NCBI GenBank assembly: GCA_035555315.1
Contig: DATMGU010000090.1
Coordinates: 1-58,115, forward strand
From: DATMGU01 sp035555315
Lineage (GTDB): Bacteria; Pseudomonadota; Alphaproteobacteria; ATCC43930; CGMCC-115725
Reading direction: 5' to 3'
Length of the DNA stretch: 58,115 bases
The position numbers were made by a program, and so were the translations under genes. The stretch's first letter is position 1. Each line of letters starts with the position of its first letter. The notes under the pieces are model-generated. The model did not search any database. It worked only from the letters and a program-made list of their open reading frames with translations, and had not been told where the DNA came from. This document shows, in pieces, positions 34,728 to 44,119 of this stretch.

Positions 34728-36467
34728 ATGTTGCTGGCGTGGGGGCAACCCGTCGTCGCATGGCCGCGACGCCTGCGTCCCAACTTGTGGGACTTGATAG
34801 CGCTTCCGATCGTTCTGCTGGCGCTGGCTCTCATGGCCTATGGCGCAAACGGGGCCGCGGTACCGTTCAAGATCGGCGACGCGCTCGAGATCTCGCTCGA
34901 TCCCATCAACTTGCCCGCTTATGCGCTGCGCACAGTGCTGCGGATGGGGGTTGCCCTCGTCTTCTCGCTGGTGTTCAGCCTGGTCTACGCGGCGATCGCG
35001 GCCAAAAGCCGGCAGGCTGAAAAGATTATGATCCCGGTGCTGGATATCCTGCAATCCGTACCAATCCTGGGCTTCCTATCGATCACGGTGACCGGCTTCA
35101 TCGCCCTGTTTCCCGGGCAGTTGCTGGGCGTCGAATGCGCCGCGATTTTCGCGATCTTCACCAGCCAGGCCTGGAACATGACGTTCAGCCTCTATCAGTC
35201 GTTCCGCACCGTACCGGGCGATCTCTTGGAAGCCTCGCGCATGTATCATTTGGCGCCGATGCAGCGGTTTTGGCGCCTCGAGGTCCCCCATGCCATGCCG
35301 GGCCTGGTGTGGAACACCATGATGTCGGTGTCGGGCGGCTGGTTCTTCGTGGTGGCGTCGGAAGCGATCACCGTCTCCGGCAATACCATTTTGCTGCCGG
35401 GCATCGGCTCGTATATCGCGACGGCGATCGACCAAAAGAATCTCCTGGCGATCGTCTATGCCGTGCTGGTCATGCTGGTAACCATCCTGCTGTACGATCA
35501 GTTGCTGTTCCGCCCGCTGCTCGCCTGGTCGCAAAAATTCCGGAACGAACTCGAAGGCGAACAGGAAGTCGAACGACCGTGGTTCCTGATCACGCTGCAA
35601 CGCGCGCGGTTCTTTGAACTGGTATCGTTCGTCGGCGGTTGGACGTGGAAGGCGGTCGGTTTCATCATCGACTGGTTGACCCCCCGCAGCGTCGGTGCCG
35701 CCCATCAGGAACGGGAAGCGCAGCCCTGGGTCGATTGGGTGTTCAACATCGCATTCGCCTTGGTCGGGCTCTATGCGGCCTGGCAATTGGTAAACTTCAT
35801 CAGCACCGGCGTTGGATGGTCCGAGGTCGCGACCGTATTCGGTCTGGGGTTGATCACCGCGATACGCGTCTTGGTGTTGATCATCGTCGCTTCGGTGATC
35901 TGGGTACCGATCGGCGTCTGGATTGGCCTGCGCCCGACGCTCGCCGCCAAGGCCCAACCGGTGATTCAGTTCCTCGCCGCCTTTCCGGCCAATTTGTTCT
36001 TCCCGATCTTCGTCGTCGCCATCGTCCACTTCCACCTGAACGTCGAGTTCTGGGTAAGCCCGCTGATGATCCTCGGAACCCAATGGTACATTCTGTTCAA
36101 CGTGATTGGCGGCACCATGGCGATGCCCAGCGAGGTGCATTTCGCGGCGGCCAATTTCCGCGTGCATGGCTGGCTGTGGTGGCGGCGGGTGATCCTGCCG
36201 GGCATTTTCCCAGCCTATGTGACCGGTGCCCTGACCGCGGCCGGCGGGTCGTGGAACGCCAGCATCGTGTCCGAGATCGTCAAATGGGGCGATAACACGC
36301 TGACCGCGACCGGTGTCGGCGCCTATATCGCCAAATACACCGAGGCCGGTGATTTCCCGCGCATCGCCCTCGGCGTCGGGGTCCTGTGCATCTATGTGCT
36401 GTTCCTGAACCGGTTGTTCTGGCGGCGTCTCTATAACCTTGCCGCCGAAAAGCTGCGGATGGACTGA
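34728..36467 (+). CDS. NitT/TauT-type ABC transporter, fused double permease
   Basis: A 579-residue membrane protein with two BPD-type permease domains in tandem, each with five or six membrane segments: residues about 15-270 and 340-575. Each half has an EAA-like loop (EASRMYHLAPMQRFWRLEVPHAMPGL and NFRVHGWLWWRRVILPGIFPA). NitT/TauT systems import nitrate, sulfonates or bicarbonate and normally use a permease homodimer; here one chain supplies both halves. The ATPase gene follows by 9 nt. No substrate-binding protein is encoded nearby. Confidence 0.9.
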   Translation: MLLAWGQPVVAWPRRLRPNLWDLIALPIVLLALALMAYGANGAAVPFKIGDALEISLDPINLPAYALRTVLRMGVALVFSLVFSLVYAAIAAKSRQAEKIMIPVLDILQSVPILGFLSITVTGFIALFPGQLLGVECAAIFAIFTSQAWNMTFSLYQSFRTVPGDLLEASRMYHLAPMQRFWRLEVPHAMPGLVWNTMMSVSGGWFFVVASEAITVSGNTILLPGIGSYIATAIDQKNLLAIVYAVLVMLVTILLYDQLLFRPLLAWSQKFRNELEGEQEVERPWFLITLQRARFFELVSFVGGWTWKAVGFIIDWLTPRSVGAAHQEREAQPWVDWVFNIAFALVGLYAAWQLVNFISTGVGWSEVATVFGLGLITAIRVLVLIIVASVIWVPIGVWIGLRPTLAAKAQPVIQFLAAFPANLFFPIFVVAIVHFHLNVEFWVSPLMILGTQWYILFNVIGGTMAMPSEVHFAAANFRVHGWLWWRRVILPGIFPAYVTGALTAAGGSWNASIVSEIVKWGDNTLTATGVGAYIAKYTEAGDFPRIALGVGVLCIYVLFLNRLFWRRLYNLAAEKLRMD

Positions 36468-36476
36468 GGAAGCATC

Positions 36477-37841
36477 ATGACCGACACGATGACCCCCAAC
36501 GCCACCCCCGTCGCCGCCAAATCCATCGGCAACAAGTCGGCCGATGCCGCCATCCTGATGAAATGCGCGGACGTGAAAAAGGTCTTCAAGGGGACCGACC
36601 AATCCGGTCGCGCGGTCTTGGAAGGTCTGAACTTTTCTCTGAAATCCGGCGAGATCGTCGCCGTTCTGGGCAAATCAGGCTCCGGCAAATCGACGTTTCT
36701 ACGGATCCTCGCCGGACTGATCCCGGCAACCGCCGGTAGCGTCACCTATAAGGACGAGCCAATCACCGGGCCGGTGAACGGCGTCGGCATGGTGTTCCAG
36801 ACCTTCGCGCTGTTTCCCTGGCTGACCGTTCTGGGCAATGTGGAGTTGGGGCTGGAGGCGCTGCGTGTGCCCCCTATCGAACGGCGCAAGCGCGCGCTGA
36901 AGGCGATCGACCTGATCGGCCTCGATGGCTTTGAGTCGGCCTATCCGAAGGAGCTGTCGGGCGGCATGCGCCAGCGTGTCGGTTTCGCCCGAGCGCTGGT
37001 CATCAACCCCGAAGTGCTGCTGCTGGACGAGGCGTTTTCGGCGCTCGACGTGCTGACCGCCGAAACCCTGCGCGGCGACATGCTGGATCTGTGGCTGGAA
37101 AAGCGGATCCCGACCAAGAGCATCCTGATCGTATCGCATAATATCGAGGAAGCGGTCGACTTGGCCGACCGCATCCTGATTTTTTCCTCCAATCCGGGAC
37201 GGATCCAGGTCGACATCCCGGTCAACTTGCCGCGGCCGCGCGACTGGACCAACCCGGCATTCCGCCAGATCGTCGACGAGGTCTACACCCAGATGACGAC
37301 CTCGCCCGGCCGGGTCGGCAAGCGCGGCCAGAAGCCGGAGCCGATCGGCCTCGGCCACCATCTGCCGGACGCCCCGGTGCAGCAATTGGGCGGCTTGATG
37401 GAAACCTTGATGGAGCCGCGCTTCAAGGGCCGCGCCGATCTGCCGGTATTGGCCGAATACCAGAATTTGTCGATGGACGAGTTGTTCCCGCTGATCGACA
37501 CGATGCAGATCCTGGGCTTCGCCAATGTCGCCGGCGGCGATATCGAGCTTACCACCTCGGGCCGTCACTATGCCGATACCGATATGTTGGCACGCAAACA
37601 GATCTTCGCCGATCACCTGATGCGCTATGTGCCGCTGGCCGCCCATATCCGCAAGGTGCTGGACGAGCGGCCGAACCATCGCGCACCGCTCGACCGCTTC
37701 CTGACCGAGTTGGAGGACCACCTGTCCGAGGAAGAAGCGGAGAGCGTCATGGACACGGTGATCAACTGGGGCCGCCATGCCGAGCTGTTCGCCTACGACT
37801 TCAACACCAAGGCGCTGAGCCTGGACAATCCGGACGCCTGA
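36477..37841 (+). CDS. NitT/TauT-type ABC ATPase with C-terminal AAA-associated domain
   Basis: A 454-residue ATPase. Walker A GKSGSGKST starts at Gly65; then Q-loop GMVFQTFALFPWLTV, signature ELSGGMRQRVGFARAL, Walker B LLLDEAFSALD and a switch His in IVSHNIEE. After the nucleotide-binding domain (to about 275), residues about 300-440 form the AAA-associated C-terminal domain (LADHLMRYVPLAAHIRKVL and LEDHLSEEEAESVMDTVINW). That domain is a usual fusion in this subgroup and probably regulatory. It is the partner of the fused permease upstream. The substrate is unknown. Confidence 0.92.
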   Translation: MTDTMTPNATPVAAKSIGNKSADAAILMKCADVKKVFKGTDQSGRAVLEGLNFSLKSGEIVAVLGKSGSGKSTFLRILAGLIPATAGSVTYKDEPITGPVNGVGMVFQTFALFPWLTVLGNVELGLEALRVPPIERRKRALKAIDLIGLDGFESAYPKELSGGMRQRVGFARALVINPEVLLLDEAFSALDVLTAETLRGDMLDLWLEKRIPTKSILIVSHNIEEAVDLADRILIFSSNPGRIQVDIPVNLPRPRDWTNPAFRQIVDEVYTQMTTSPGRVGKRGQKPEPIGLGHHLPDAPVQQLGGLMETLMEPRFKGRADLPVLAEYQNLSMDELFPLIDTMQILGFANVAGGDIELTTSGRHYADTDMLARKQIFADHLMRYVPLAAHIRKVLDERPNHRAPLDRFLTELEDHLSEEEAESVMDTVINWGRHAELFAYDFNTKALSLDNPDA

Positions 37842-37861
37842 CGCGCCGGGTTAATTCGCCA

Positions 37862-38590
37862 TCAAAGCAGGCTGGCGGCGATGTTGACGCTGAACGCCAA
37901 GATGACGGTGTTGAAGAAAAACGCCAAGATGCCATGGGCCAAGGCGAGGCGTCGCAGCACCCGCGACGATATCTGCACGTCCGAGACCTGGCAGGTCATG
38001 CCGACGACGAACGAGAAATAGAGGAAGTCGAGATAATCCGGGGCCGGTTCGCTTGGAAACTCCAAACCGCCACTGATCGCGTCGCCTCGCAGGGCTTTCG
38101 CCGCGCCATTGGTTGGTGCCTTTGGCGAGCGCAGAGCGCCGTAGAAGTCGTGGGCATAGTGCATCGCGAACATCGTATGCACGAAAAACCACGAACACAG
38201 GACGGTCAGCCCCGCCAGGGCCAGATGCAGGTGCATCTCGGCGGGCGGCGCGTCCTTGGGGCCGCCGAGGATCATGGCGATAGCGACCATGCTGAAGCAT
38301 GCCGCCGCCGCCATCAGCGCCAGAATGACCCAGCGGCCCTCATCCTGGCGCTTGGCACGCTGACGCATCATGGCTGGGGTCGCCTGGACCATCATGATGC
38401 CGGCGGCGACCAGGTAGAACAAAATACCGACGTCCCAGCCGATCAAGATCCGCAGCATCGCCGCCATCGAGGCGGGGATCAGCAGGACGACCGCGATACC
38501 GAGGGCGATCGCCAGATACAGCCTTGGCCGCGCATCGAGTTGGCGGCGGAAAAAATTGCGTCGTTTGGCCTGCGGTGGGGCTGATTTCAT
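37862..38590 (-). CDS. DUF1345 family membrane protein
   Basis: A 242-residue inner-membrane protein with a basic N-terminus (MKSAPPQAKRRNFFRRQLDA) and about five membrane segments. DUF1345 signatures are LRILIGWDVGILFYL, SWFFVHTMFAMHYAHDFYG and DYLDFLYFSFVVGMTCQVSDVQ. Function is unknown. The ATG at 38590 is chosen because the longer open frame upstream reads antisense to the MaoC gene. It is convergent with the ABC ATPase gene. Confidence 0.88.
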   Translation of the reverse strand: MKSAPPQAKRRNFFRRQLDARPRLYLAIALGIAVVLLIPASMAAMLRILIGWDVGILFYLVAAGIMMVQATPAMMRQRAKRQDEGRWVILALMAAAACFSMVAIAMILGGPKDAPPAEMHLHLALAGLTVLCSWFFVHTMFAMHYAHDFYGALRSPKAPTNGAAKALRGDAISGGLEFPSEPAPDYLDFLYFSFVVGMTCQVSDVQISSRVLRRLALAHGILAFFFNTVILAFSVNIAASLL

Positions 38591-38704
38591 GACGGTGCAG
38601 CCTACGCGGAAGCGGCCCCCAGCGACAATGTGGCAATCTCGACCGGACCGGGCCAGAGTTTCGGGCCTGATCGACATCTCATGATGTTCAACCATGGGGC
38701 CGCC

Positions 38705-39193
38705 ATGCCAGATGATTTTCCGCCGCTCGCTGTTGGCGACCAACGGTACCTTGAAGATTTCGAGGTCGGCCAGAGCTTCGCGACGCCCGAGAGCCCGCCG
38801 ATCGGCGAAGCCGCCATCATCGACTTCGCGCGGCAATGGGATCCGCAGCTCTTTCATCTCGACGACGCCGCGGCCCGGGACACCTTGTTCGCCGGGTTGG
38901 CGGCCAGCGGCTGGCACACCGCCGCCATGACCATGCGGCTGTTGCTGGCCGGCGACACGCGCATCGCCGGTGGTCTTATCGCCGGCGGGATCGAGGCGAT
39001 CACCTGGCCACGCCCGGTTCGGCCCGGCGACCGACTGCGCTGCGCGACCGATGTGCTGGAGGTCCGCCGCTCGGCCTCAAAACCGGATCGCGGCATCCTG
39101 AAGCTGCGCACGACCACCACCAATCAGCATGGCCAACCCGTCCAGATCATGACGTCGGTGATGATGGTCCCGCGACGGCACCCAGGCGATTAA
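38705..39193 (+). CDS. MaoC-like (hot-dog) dehydratase
   Basis: A 162-residue hot-dog fold protein. The hydratase-2 motif is FARQWDPQLFHLDDAAARDTLFAG, with Asp and His at the usual catalytic places, and GLAASGWHTAAMTMRLLL follows. MaoC-like proteins hydrate enoyl-CoA or act on related CoA esters; the substrate is unknown. ATG 38705 is taken, with 38681 as an alternative; neither has a strong ribosome-binding site. The gene stands alone, divergent from DUF1345. Confidence 0.85.
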   Translation: MPDDFPPLAVGDQRYLEDFEVGQSFATPESPPIGEAAIIDFARQWDPQLFHLDDAAARDTLFAGLAASGWHTAAMTMRLLLAGDTRIAGGLIAGGIEAITWPRPVRPGDRLRCATDVLEVRRSASKPDRGILKLRTTTTNQHGQPVQIMTSVMMVPRRHPGD

Positions 39194-39360
39194 TCCCTCC
39201 AGGGACTTATTGGGTGATTAATCCAATGACATAGTACGCCGGAGCGGCGATGCCATGGTGACGATGCGGTTACCAGCCGTTCGCTCGCCGCAATGGACAG
39301 TGCCCCAAGCCATGGGATAGGTGTGCTGCCCCATTCTGGGTCCAACACTCTGCCTTGCCG

Positions 39361-39861
39361 ATGGAGCCGCCGCTGATGGGTTCGTCAGATCCCTCTCCTC
39401 GACTGTCAAACCGCCCGATACCGTGGTCGGCGCTGCTCGTCCTGGGCCTGCTGCTGATCGCCCAGATGGTCACCGGGCCAGCCACCGCGCATGCGATCCT
39501 GATGCAATCGATGCCGGCGATCGACAGTTCCGTGACCGGCCCCGATCTCACGATCGACCTGCATTACAACAGCCGCATCGACCTCAAGCGCTCACGCCTG
39601 ACACTGATGCTGCCGGACAAGTCGGTTCGCGTACTGCCGATCAAGGAGAGCAGCCCCCCTGGCCAGATCGACACGGAAGCGACCGGCTTGACGCCCGGCA
39701 GCTATAGCCTGCGGTGGCAGGTACTGGCGATCGATGGGCATATCACGCGCGGCGACATCCCGTTCTCGGTGATGTCCCCAGTGACGCCCCCTGTGACACC
39801 TCCCGCGGCACCGGCAGCGAAATCGGCCGCCGCCGGTGCCGTCGTAGGGACCGCTCCGTAA
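39361..39861 (+). CDS. copC: CopC-domain copper resistance protein
   Basis: A 166-residue protein with a signal peptide (about 20-45, ALLVLGLLLIAQMVTGPATAHA). The mature protein begins at or near a His, as in CopC. The rest is an Ig-like CopC barrel with LHYNSRIDLKRSRLTLMLPD and LRWQVLAIDGHITRGDIPFSV, the latter containing the Asp/His copper site. A Pro/Ala-rich tail follows. CopC binds Cu(II) in the periplasm and passes it to CopD. Its stop overlaps the copD start (TAATG). ATG 39376 is an alternative start. Confidence 0.88.
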   Translation: MEPPLMGSSDPSPRLSNRPIPWSALLVLGLLLIAQMVTGPATAHAILMQSMPAIDSSVTGPDLTIDLHYNSRIDLKRSRLTLMLPDKSVRVLPIKESSPPGQIDTEATGLTPGSYSLRWQVLAIDGHITRGDIPFSVMSPVTPPVTPPAAPAAKSAAAGAVVGTAP

Positions 39862-41519
39862 TGGCCTTGCTGATCGATCTGTTCGGATATCTCAGCGTCG
39901 TCCTGCACGGCTTCACCATCGCCGCCCAGTCGATGACCCTGGGCGGAGTGGTCTTCCTGCTGCTGCTGGCACGGCCGTTCGCGGCGCTTCTGGGCGATAC
40001 CGGGGCGGCGATCCTCCGCCGGACCTGGCGCATGGCGGCGTGGAGCGCCGTGGCGCTGGTCGTGTTCGAAAGCGCCACCGTCGCCCTGCAACTGGCGGTG
40101 CTGGTGGGAACGACGGAGCTGCCGCTGGCCGAGGTTGCCGACGCCTCCTTCGCGGTGGCCGGCATGATCAAGATCGTCGCCGCCATCGGCATTGGCGCAC
40201 TTTGCTTCCGCCGCCCGATCGGCTGGGTGGTGGTGCCGGTGCTGGTAGGGTTGATTCTGCTGACCCTGGTCGGCTCGGCCGCCACGACCCATGCGGCGGC
40301 GCGGCTGGACGATCGCGCCATGCTGCTGGTGATCAGCGCCCTGCATCAATTGGGGGCGGCGGTCTGGATCGGCGGCATTCCGTATTTCGTGATGGCATTG
40401 GCCCGCAGCGGCGACGGAACAGCCTGGCGGCGGATCGGCAAGCGCTTCTCGCAGATGTCGATGGCCGGCGTGCTGCTGATCGGCTGCTCCGGCATCGGCA
40501 TGAGCATCGCCTATATCGGATCGATCGCCGCGATCTACGGCACCGCCTATGGTGTCATGGTATCGGCCAAGGTGGCGATGTTCCTGGGCTTGCTGTTCCT
40601 CGGCGGCATGAACTACCTGCTGGTCGAGCGGCTGCGGCGCGACGCCTCGACACCGGTCTGGCGGCTGAAGCGGTTCGCCGAGGTCGAGATCGGCATCGGC
40701 TTCACCGTGTTCTTCGCGGCGGCGTCGCTGACCTCGGTCCCACCAGGCGTCGACCTCACCAACGATCGAGTGACGTTCCACGAGATCGTCGAGCGCAACA
40801 CGCCGCGCTGGCCCGATCTCGCCTCGCCCGACTACGACGGGCTGGCGATCCCGCATCTGCAGGCGCAGCTCGACGCCGAGGCTGCCAAGGAAAAGACCGC
40901 CGCTCCACCCGCCTTCATTCCGGGTTCGGGATATCTGCCGCCGCGCAACGCCGAGGATATCGCCTGGTCGGAATACAACCACCATTGGTCGGGCATTCTG
41001 GTGCTGGCGATCGGGCTCTGCGCGCTGTTGGATCGAACCGGCTGGGTGCCGATCGCCCGCCATTGGCCTCTCTTGTTCCTGGCGCTGGCGCTGTTCCTGT
41101 TCCTGCGATCGGATCCGGAGGTATGGCCGCTCGGCGAGATCGGCTTCTTTGACAGCCTGCGCGATATCGAGGTGGTGCAACACCGCATCTTCGTCACGCT
41201 GATCATCGGCTTCGGCATTTTCGAATGGATGGTGCGCACCGGCCGGCTGACCTCGCCGACGCCGCCGCTGGTGTTTCCGCTGATCACCGCCGTGGGGGCC
41301 GCCCTGCTGCTTACCCACACCCACGCGATCTCGAACGTCAAGGATCAGCTGCTGATCGAGTTGACGCATACACCGTTGGCGCTGGCAGGCGTCACCGCGG
41401 GCTGGGCGCGGTGGCTGGAACTGCGAATCCCGCAGAACCGAGCCAGCGTGCCGGGCTGGATCTGGCCGGTCTGCTTCGTCTTTATCGGACTGCTGCTGCT
41501 GTCCTACCGGGAAGCGTAA
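39861..41519 (+). CDS. copD: CopD family copper-import membrane protein
   Basis: A 552-residue polytopic membrane protein with about 12 hydrophobic segments. The N-terminal half is CopD-like: LHGFTIAAQSMTLGGVVFLLLL, LHQLGAAVWIGGIPYF with conserved Trp/His, and SAATTHAAARLDDR. After a soluble loop (about 290-375), four or five further helices follow (HHWSGILVLAIGLCALLDRTGW onward), which is longer than minimal CopD. It likely moves copper across the inner membrane. It overlaps copC by one base. Confidence 0.9.
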   Translation: MALLIDLFGYLSVVLHGFTIAAQSMTLGGVVFLLLLARPFAALLGDTGAAILRRTWRMAAWSAVALVVFESATVALQLAVLVGTTELPLAEVADASFAVAGMIKIVAAIGIGALCFRRPIGWVVVPVLVGLILLTLVGSAATTHAAARLDDRAMLLVISALHQLGAAVWIGGIPYFVMALARSGDGTAWRRIGKRFSQMSMAGVLLIGCSGIGMSIAYIGSIAAIYGTAYGVMVSAKVAMFLGLLFLGGMNYLLVERLRRDASTPVWRLKRFAEVEIGIGFTVFFAAASLTSVPPGVDLTNDRVTFHEIVERNTPRWPDLASPDYDGLAIPHLQAQLDAEAAKEKTAAPPAFIPGSGYLPPRNAEDIAWSEYNHHWSGILVLAIGLCALLDRTGWVPIARHWPLLFLALALFLFLRSDPEVWPLGEIGFFDSLRDIEVVQHRIFVTLIIGFGIFEWMVRTGRLTSPTPPLVFPLITAVGAALLLTHTHAISNVKDQLLIELTHTPLALAGVTAGWARWLELRIPQNRASVPGWIWPVCFVFIGLLLLSYREA

Positions 41520-41546
41520 AGCCGCCTCCCGGCAAGACCGCGCCTC

Positions 41547-42023
41547 TTACGGATGGTGCGGACCACCCCACCCGTGATGCGGCATCAACGTGTCGGCCGC
41601 CTTCTTCTGCTCGTCGGTGAAGGTCGCGTAAAGCGGCTGGGCGGCATCGAGCACCGCATGCATCTCCGCCGCCCGCGCATCGGCCATCGCGACCCCCATC
41701 TCCAGCCGCTGGATCGCCGAGGCGTTGTCACGGTCGGCGCGCGCGCGCGCCATCGACTGTTCCATCTTGGCAGCGCCGTCGCGAATGACCGCGGCCAGCC
41801 GCCCCCATTGCGGTTCCTGCGCCGGGGTGATCTTGAGTTCGGTTTTGAGGAACGCGAGCTTACCCTCGATGTGCTCGGTCGGGCGCGGCCCCGGGTGACG
41901 GGGTGACGCTTGATCCGGAGTGGTTTGGGCCGAGGCGAGGGGGATCACGTCGAGCAAGGCCAGCGATCCGCCGGTGGCAGCTATGAGAGCGAGGGCGATA
42001 GCCCCGGATAAGCGGTGTTTCAT
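41547..42023 (-). CDS. Spy/CpxP-like periplasmic LTXXQ protein
   Basis: A 158-residue protein with a signal peptide (MKHRLSGAIALALIAATGGS, cleavage near ASA) and an all-helical mature part. ITPAQEPQWGRLAAVIRDGA and FTDEQKKAADTLMP are the paired LTxxQ-type motifs of Spy/CpxP chaperones. The His-rich end PHHGWGGPHHP may bind metal. Such proteins often respond to envelope or metal stress, which fits the convergent copCD genes. Confidence 0.87.
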   Translation of the reverse strand: MKHRLSGAIALALIAATGGSLALLDVIPLASAQTTPDQASPRHPGPRPTEHIEGKLAFLKTELKITPAQEPQWGRLAAVIRDGAAKMEQSMARARADRDNASAIQRLEMGVAMADARAAEMHAVLDAAQPLYATFTDEQKKAADTLMPHHGWGGPHHP

Positions 42024-42225
42024 AGGTTCATGTCCCTGGTTTCTGGCACCCTGGGGCGAAACGCGTGGCGGCGGCCCGTCCCCCGAGGCATCCAAGCTAT
42101 GTCGTTAGAGCGTATAATAATTGTGCCGCGATCCAGGTCCTTCTGGACACCGGTTTGTGGTAACCGCGAAGACATCGGCCGGGTAAGATGGGATCGGGTA
42201 GAATGTTGGCGTCGAGAGGGCAACA

Positions 42226-44046
42226 ATGAGCGATAGCGCCGCCTGGCAGACCCGGCAGGGCAGCCGGCATCTGCCGGTCCCACCCGAGGCGTTGTGGCCG
42301 TGGCTGAGCAGCACCGAGCGGTTGAACGAGGCCGGCGGGTTCCTGCCGCGCTATACGCTGACCGAGACGGTGATCCCGGACGGATCGGTCCTGCAGATCG
42401 GCCGCACCACCAGCGGCCGCTTCGATCTGGAATGGGAGGAAGAACCCGCCGAATGGTTGGAAAACAGCATGTTCCGGCAGCGTCGGCTTTTCAGCAAGGG
42501 GCCCCTCGCCGGCTTTGAGCTTCGCCTGGCGCTGGAGCCCGTGCCGGACGGCACACGGGTGGTCTATACGGTGGCGGCGGCCCCGGCGACGTTGCTTGGG
42601 CGAGCCTGGCTCGCCATCGGGTCATTGGACAAGCTGCTGGGTAGCCTCGACCGGTTGGTTCGGGAAGCCGGCGAAATGCTGGCTGATGCCTCTCCGGCCG
42701 ATCCGCCGAGCGCCGCCTTCAAGGCGCCGCCGCCGGTACTGCCGCCGTTGGCACGGGAGCGCGCCGCCGCCATGGTGCGACGGTTGAAGGAGGCGGGCCA
42801 TCCGCTGGCACCGCGGCTCGCCGACCACCTGCTGGAGGCAGGTGCGCTCGACATCGAGCGGCTGCGCCCGCTGGCGCTGGCCCGGCATTGGGGTGTCGCG
42901 GACCGACCGGTGATCGAGCTGTGCCTGGCCGCCGTCACGGTCGGGATGCTGGTACTACGCTGGGACCTGCTCTGCCCGAGATGTCGCGGTGCGAAAATCA
43001 GCGTGCCCAGCCTCGACCAGCTGCCGCTCACCGTGCATTGCCCATCCTGCAACATCGGCTATGGCCGAGATTTCATGCGCAATGTCGAATTGGTGTTCGA
43101 GCCGGCACCGACCATCCGCCCGGTCGCGGACGGCGCCTATTGCCTGAGCGGGCCACAGTCGACGCCCCATGTGGTGGTCCAGCAGGTTTTGAGCCCGGGC
43201 GAGCACCGGCATATCCCGATCACCTTGCCGGAAGGCGAATATCGCATCAGGACGCGCGAGCCGGGCGGCGAGGTCGATCTGTCGATCGGTCCGGATGGCT
43301 GTCCGGCGATAGAACTCGCCGATGCCGAGGTGCGGATCGGCGACATGGTGACCGACAATAGGGTAACTGGCGGCATCGAAATGGTGAACGGGGGCGATAT
43401 CCGGCGAACCCTGGTGATCGAGCGGCGCGACTGGATCCGCGACGCGCTGACCGCCCATCGGGCGACCACCCTGCAGGCCTTCCGCGACCTGTTCGCGACC
43501 GAGGCGCTGCGCCCGGGCGACGAGGTCGGCATCGGCCAGGTGACCCTGCTGTTCACCGATCTCAAGGCATCGACGGCGCTGTATGACCGGCTGGGGGATG
43601 CCGGCGCCTATCGCTTGGTGCGCGAGCACTACGCCGCCCTCACCGCCCTGGTGCGCGATCATGACGGGGCGATCGTGAAGACGATCGGCGACGCGGTGAT
43701 GGCCGCGTTCAGCGAACCAGCCGCCGCGATCCGCGCCGCCCTAACCATCCACGCAACCACGGCGCGGGTCGAAGCGGTGCCGCCGCTGATCATTAAGGTC
43801 GGCTTGCATACCGGTCCCTGCATCGCGGTGACGCTGAACGACCGGCTGGATTATTTCGGCAGCACGGTGAACCTGGCCGCGCGGCTGCAACAGCAGAGCC
43901 TGGGCGGCGACATCATTCTATCCGCCAGCCTGGCCGACGAACCGGAGGTCGCCGCCCTGCTGATCGACCAGCCGGTCCGGCGCGAGACCGCGACAGTGCG
44001 CGGTTTCGCCGAGCCCATAGAGCTGGTCCGGGTGATGCCGGTGTAA
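42226..44046 (+). CDS. Class III adenylate cyclase with SRPBCC/DUF5939-type sensor region
   Basis: A 606-residue soluble cyclase. Residues about 1-150 look like an SRPBCC/polyketide-cyclase fold (LPVPPEALWPWLSSTERLNE). A helical region follows, then a zinc-ribbon-like segment with C250xxC253 and C272xxC275, and a beta-rich region (to about 420) of the DUF5939 kind. The catalytic domain has metal Asp445 in LLFTDLKAST and Asp489 in TIGDAVMAAF. Lys485 and the Asp of LDYFGSTVNLAARL favour ATP over GTP; Asn and Arg follow in the latter motif. All catalytic residues are present, so cAMP production is likely. The input signal is unknown. Confidence 0.88.
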   Translation: MSDSAAWQTRQGSRHLPVPPEALWPWLSSTERLNEAGGFLPRYTLTETVIPDGSVLQIGRTTSGRFDLEWEEEPAEWLENSMFRQRRLFSKGPLAGFELRLALEPVPDGTRVVYTVAAAPATLLGRAWLAIGSLDKLLGSLDRLVREAGEMLADASPADPPSAAFKAPPPVLPPLARERAAAMVRRLKEAGHPLAPRLADHLLEAGALDIERLRPLALARHWGVADRPVIELCLAAVTVGMLVLRWDLLCPRCRGAKISVPSLDQLPLTVHCPSCNIGYGRDFMRNVELVFEPAPTIRPVADGAYCLSGPQSTPHVVVQQVLSPGEHRHIPITLPEGEYRIRTREPGGEVDLSIGPDGCPAIELADAEVRIGDMVTDNRVTGGIEMVNGGDIRRTLVIERRDWIRDALTAHRATTLQAFRDLFATEALRPGDEVGIGQVTLLFTDLKASTALYDRLGDAGAYRLVREHYAALTALVRDHDGAIVKTIGDAVMAAFSEPAAAIRAALTIHATTARVEAVPPLIIKVGLHTGPCIAVTLNDRLDYFGSTVNLAARLQQQSLGGDIILSASLADEPEVAALLIDQPVRRETATVRGFAEPIELVRVMPV

Positions 44047-44119
44047 CCCAGGGGATGGTGCATGAGCCCGCGGGATGGGTCATGCTGGCGTTCAGCGAAG
44101 TTGCGGAGGTGACGGGCCA

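Noticed and set aside
35076..36602. 508-codon minus-strand frame opposite the ABC permease
   Set aside because: Composition typical of an antisense shadow; the permease has membrane helices and EAA loops.
39702..41369. 555-codon minus-strand frame opposite copC/copD
   Set aside because: Translation is Gln/His/Arg-rich without domain motifs; CopD on the plus strand has clear membrane segments and motifs.
42111..42124. TATAAT hexamer upstream of the cyclase gene
   Set aside because: No acceptable -35 element at the right distance on either strand.
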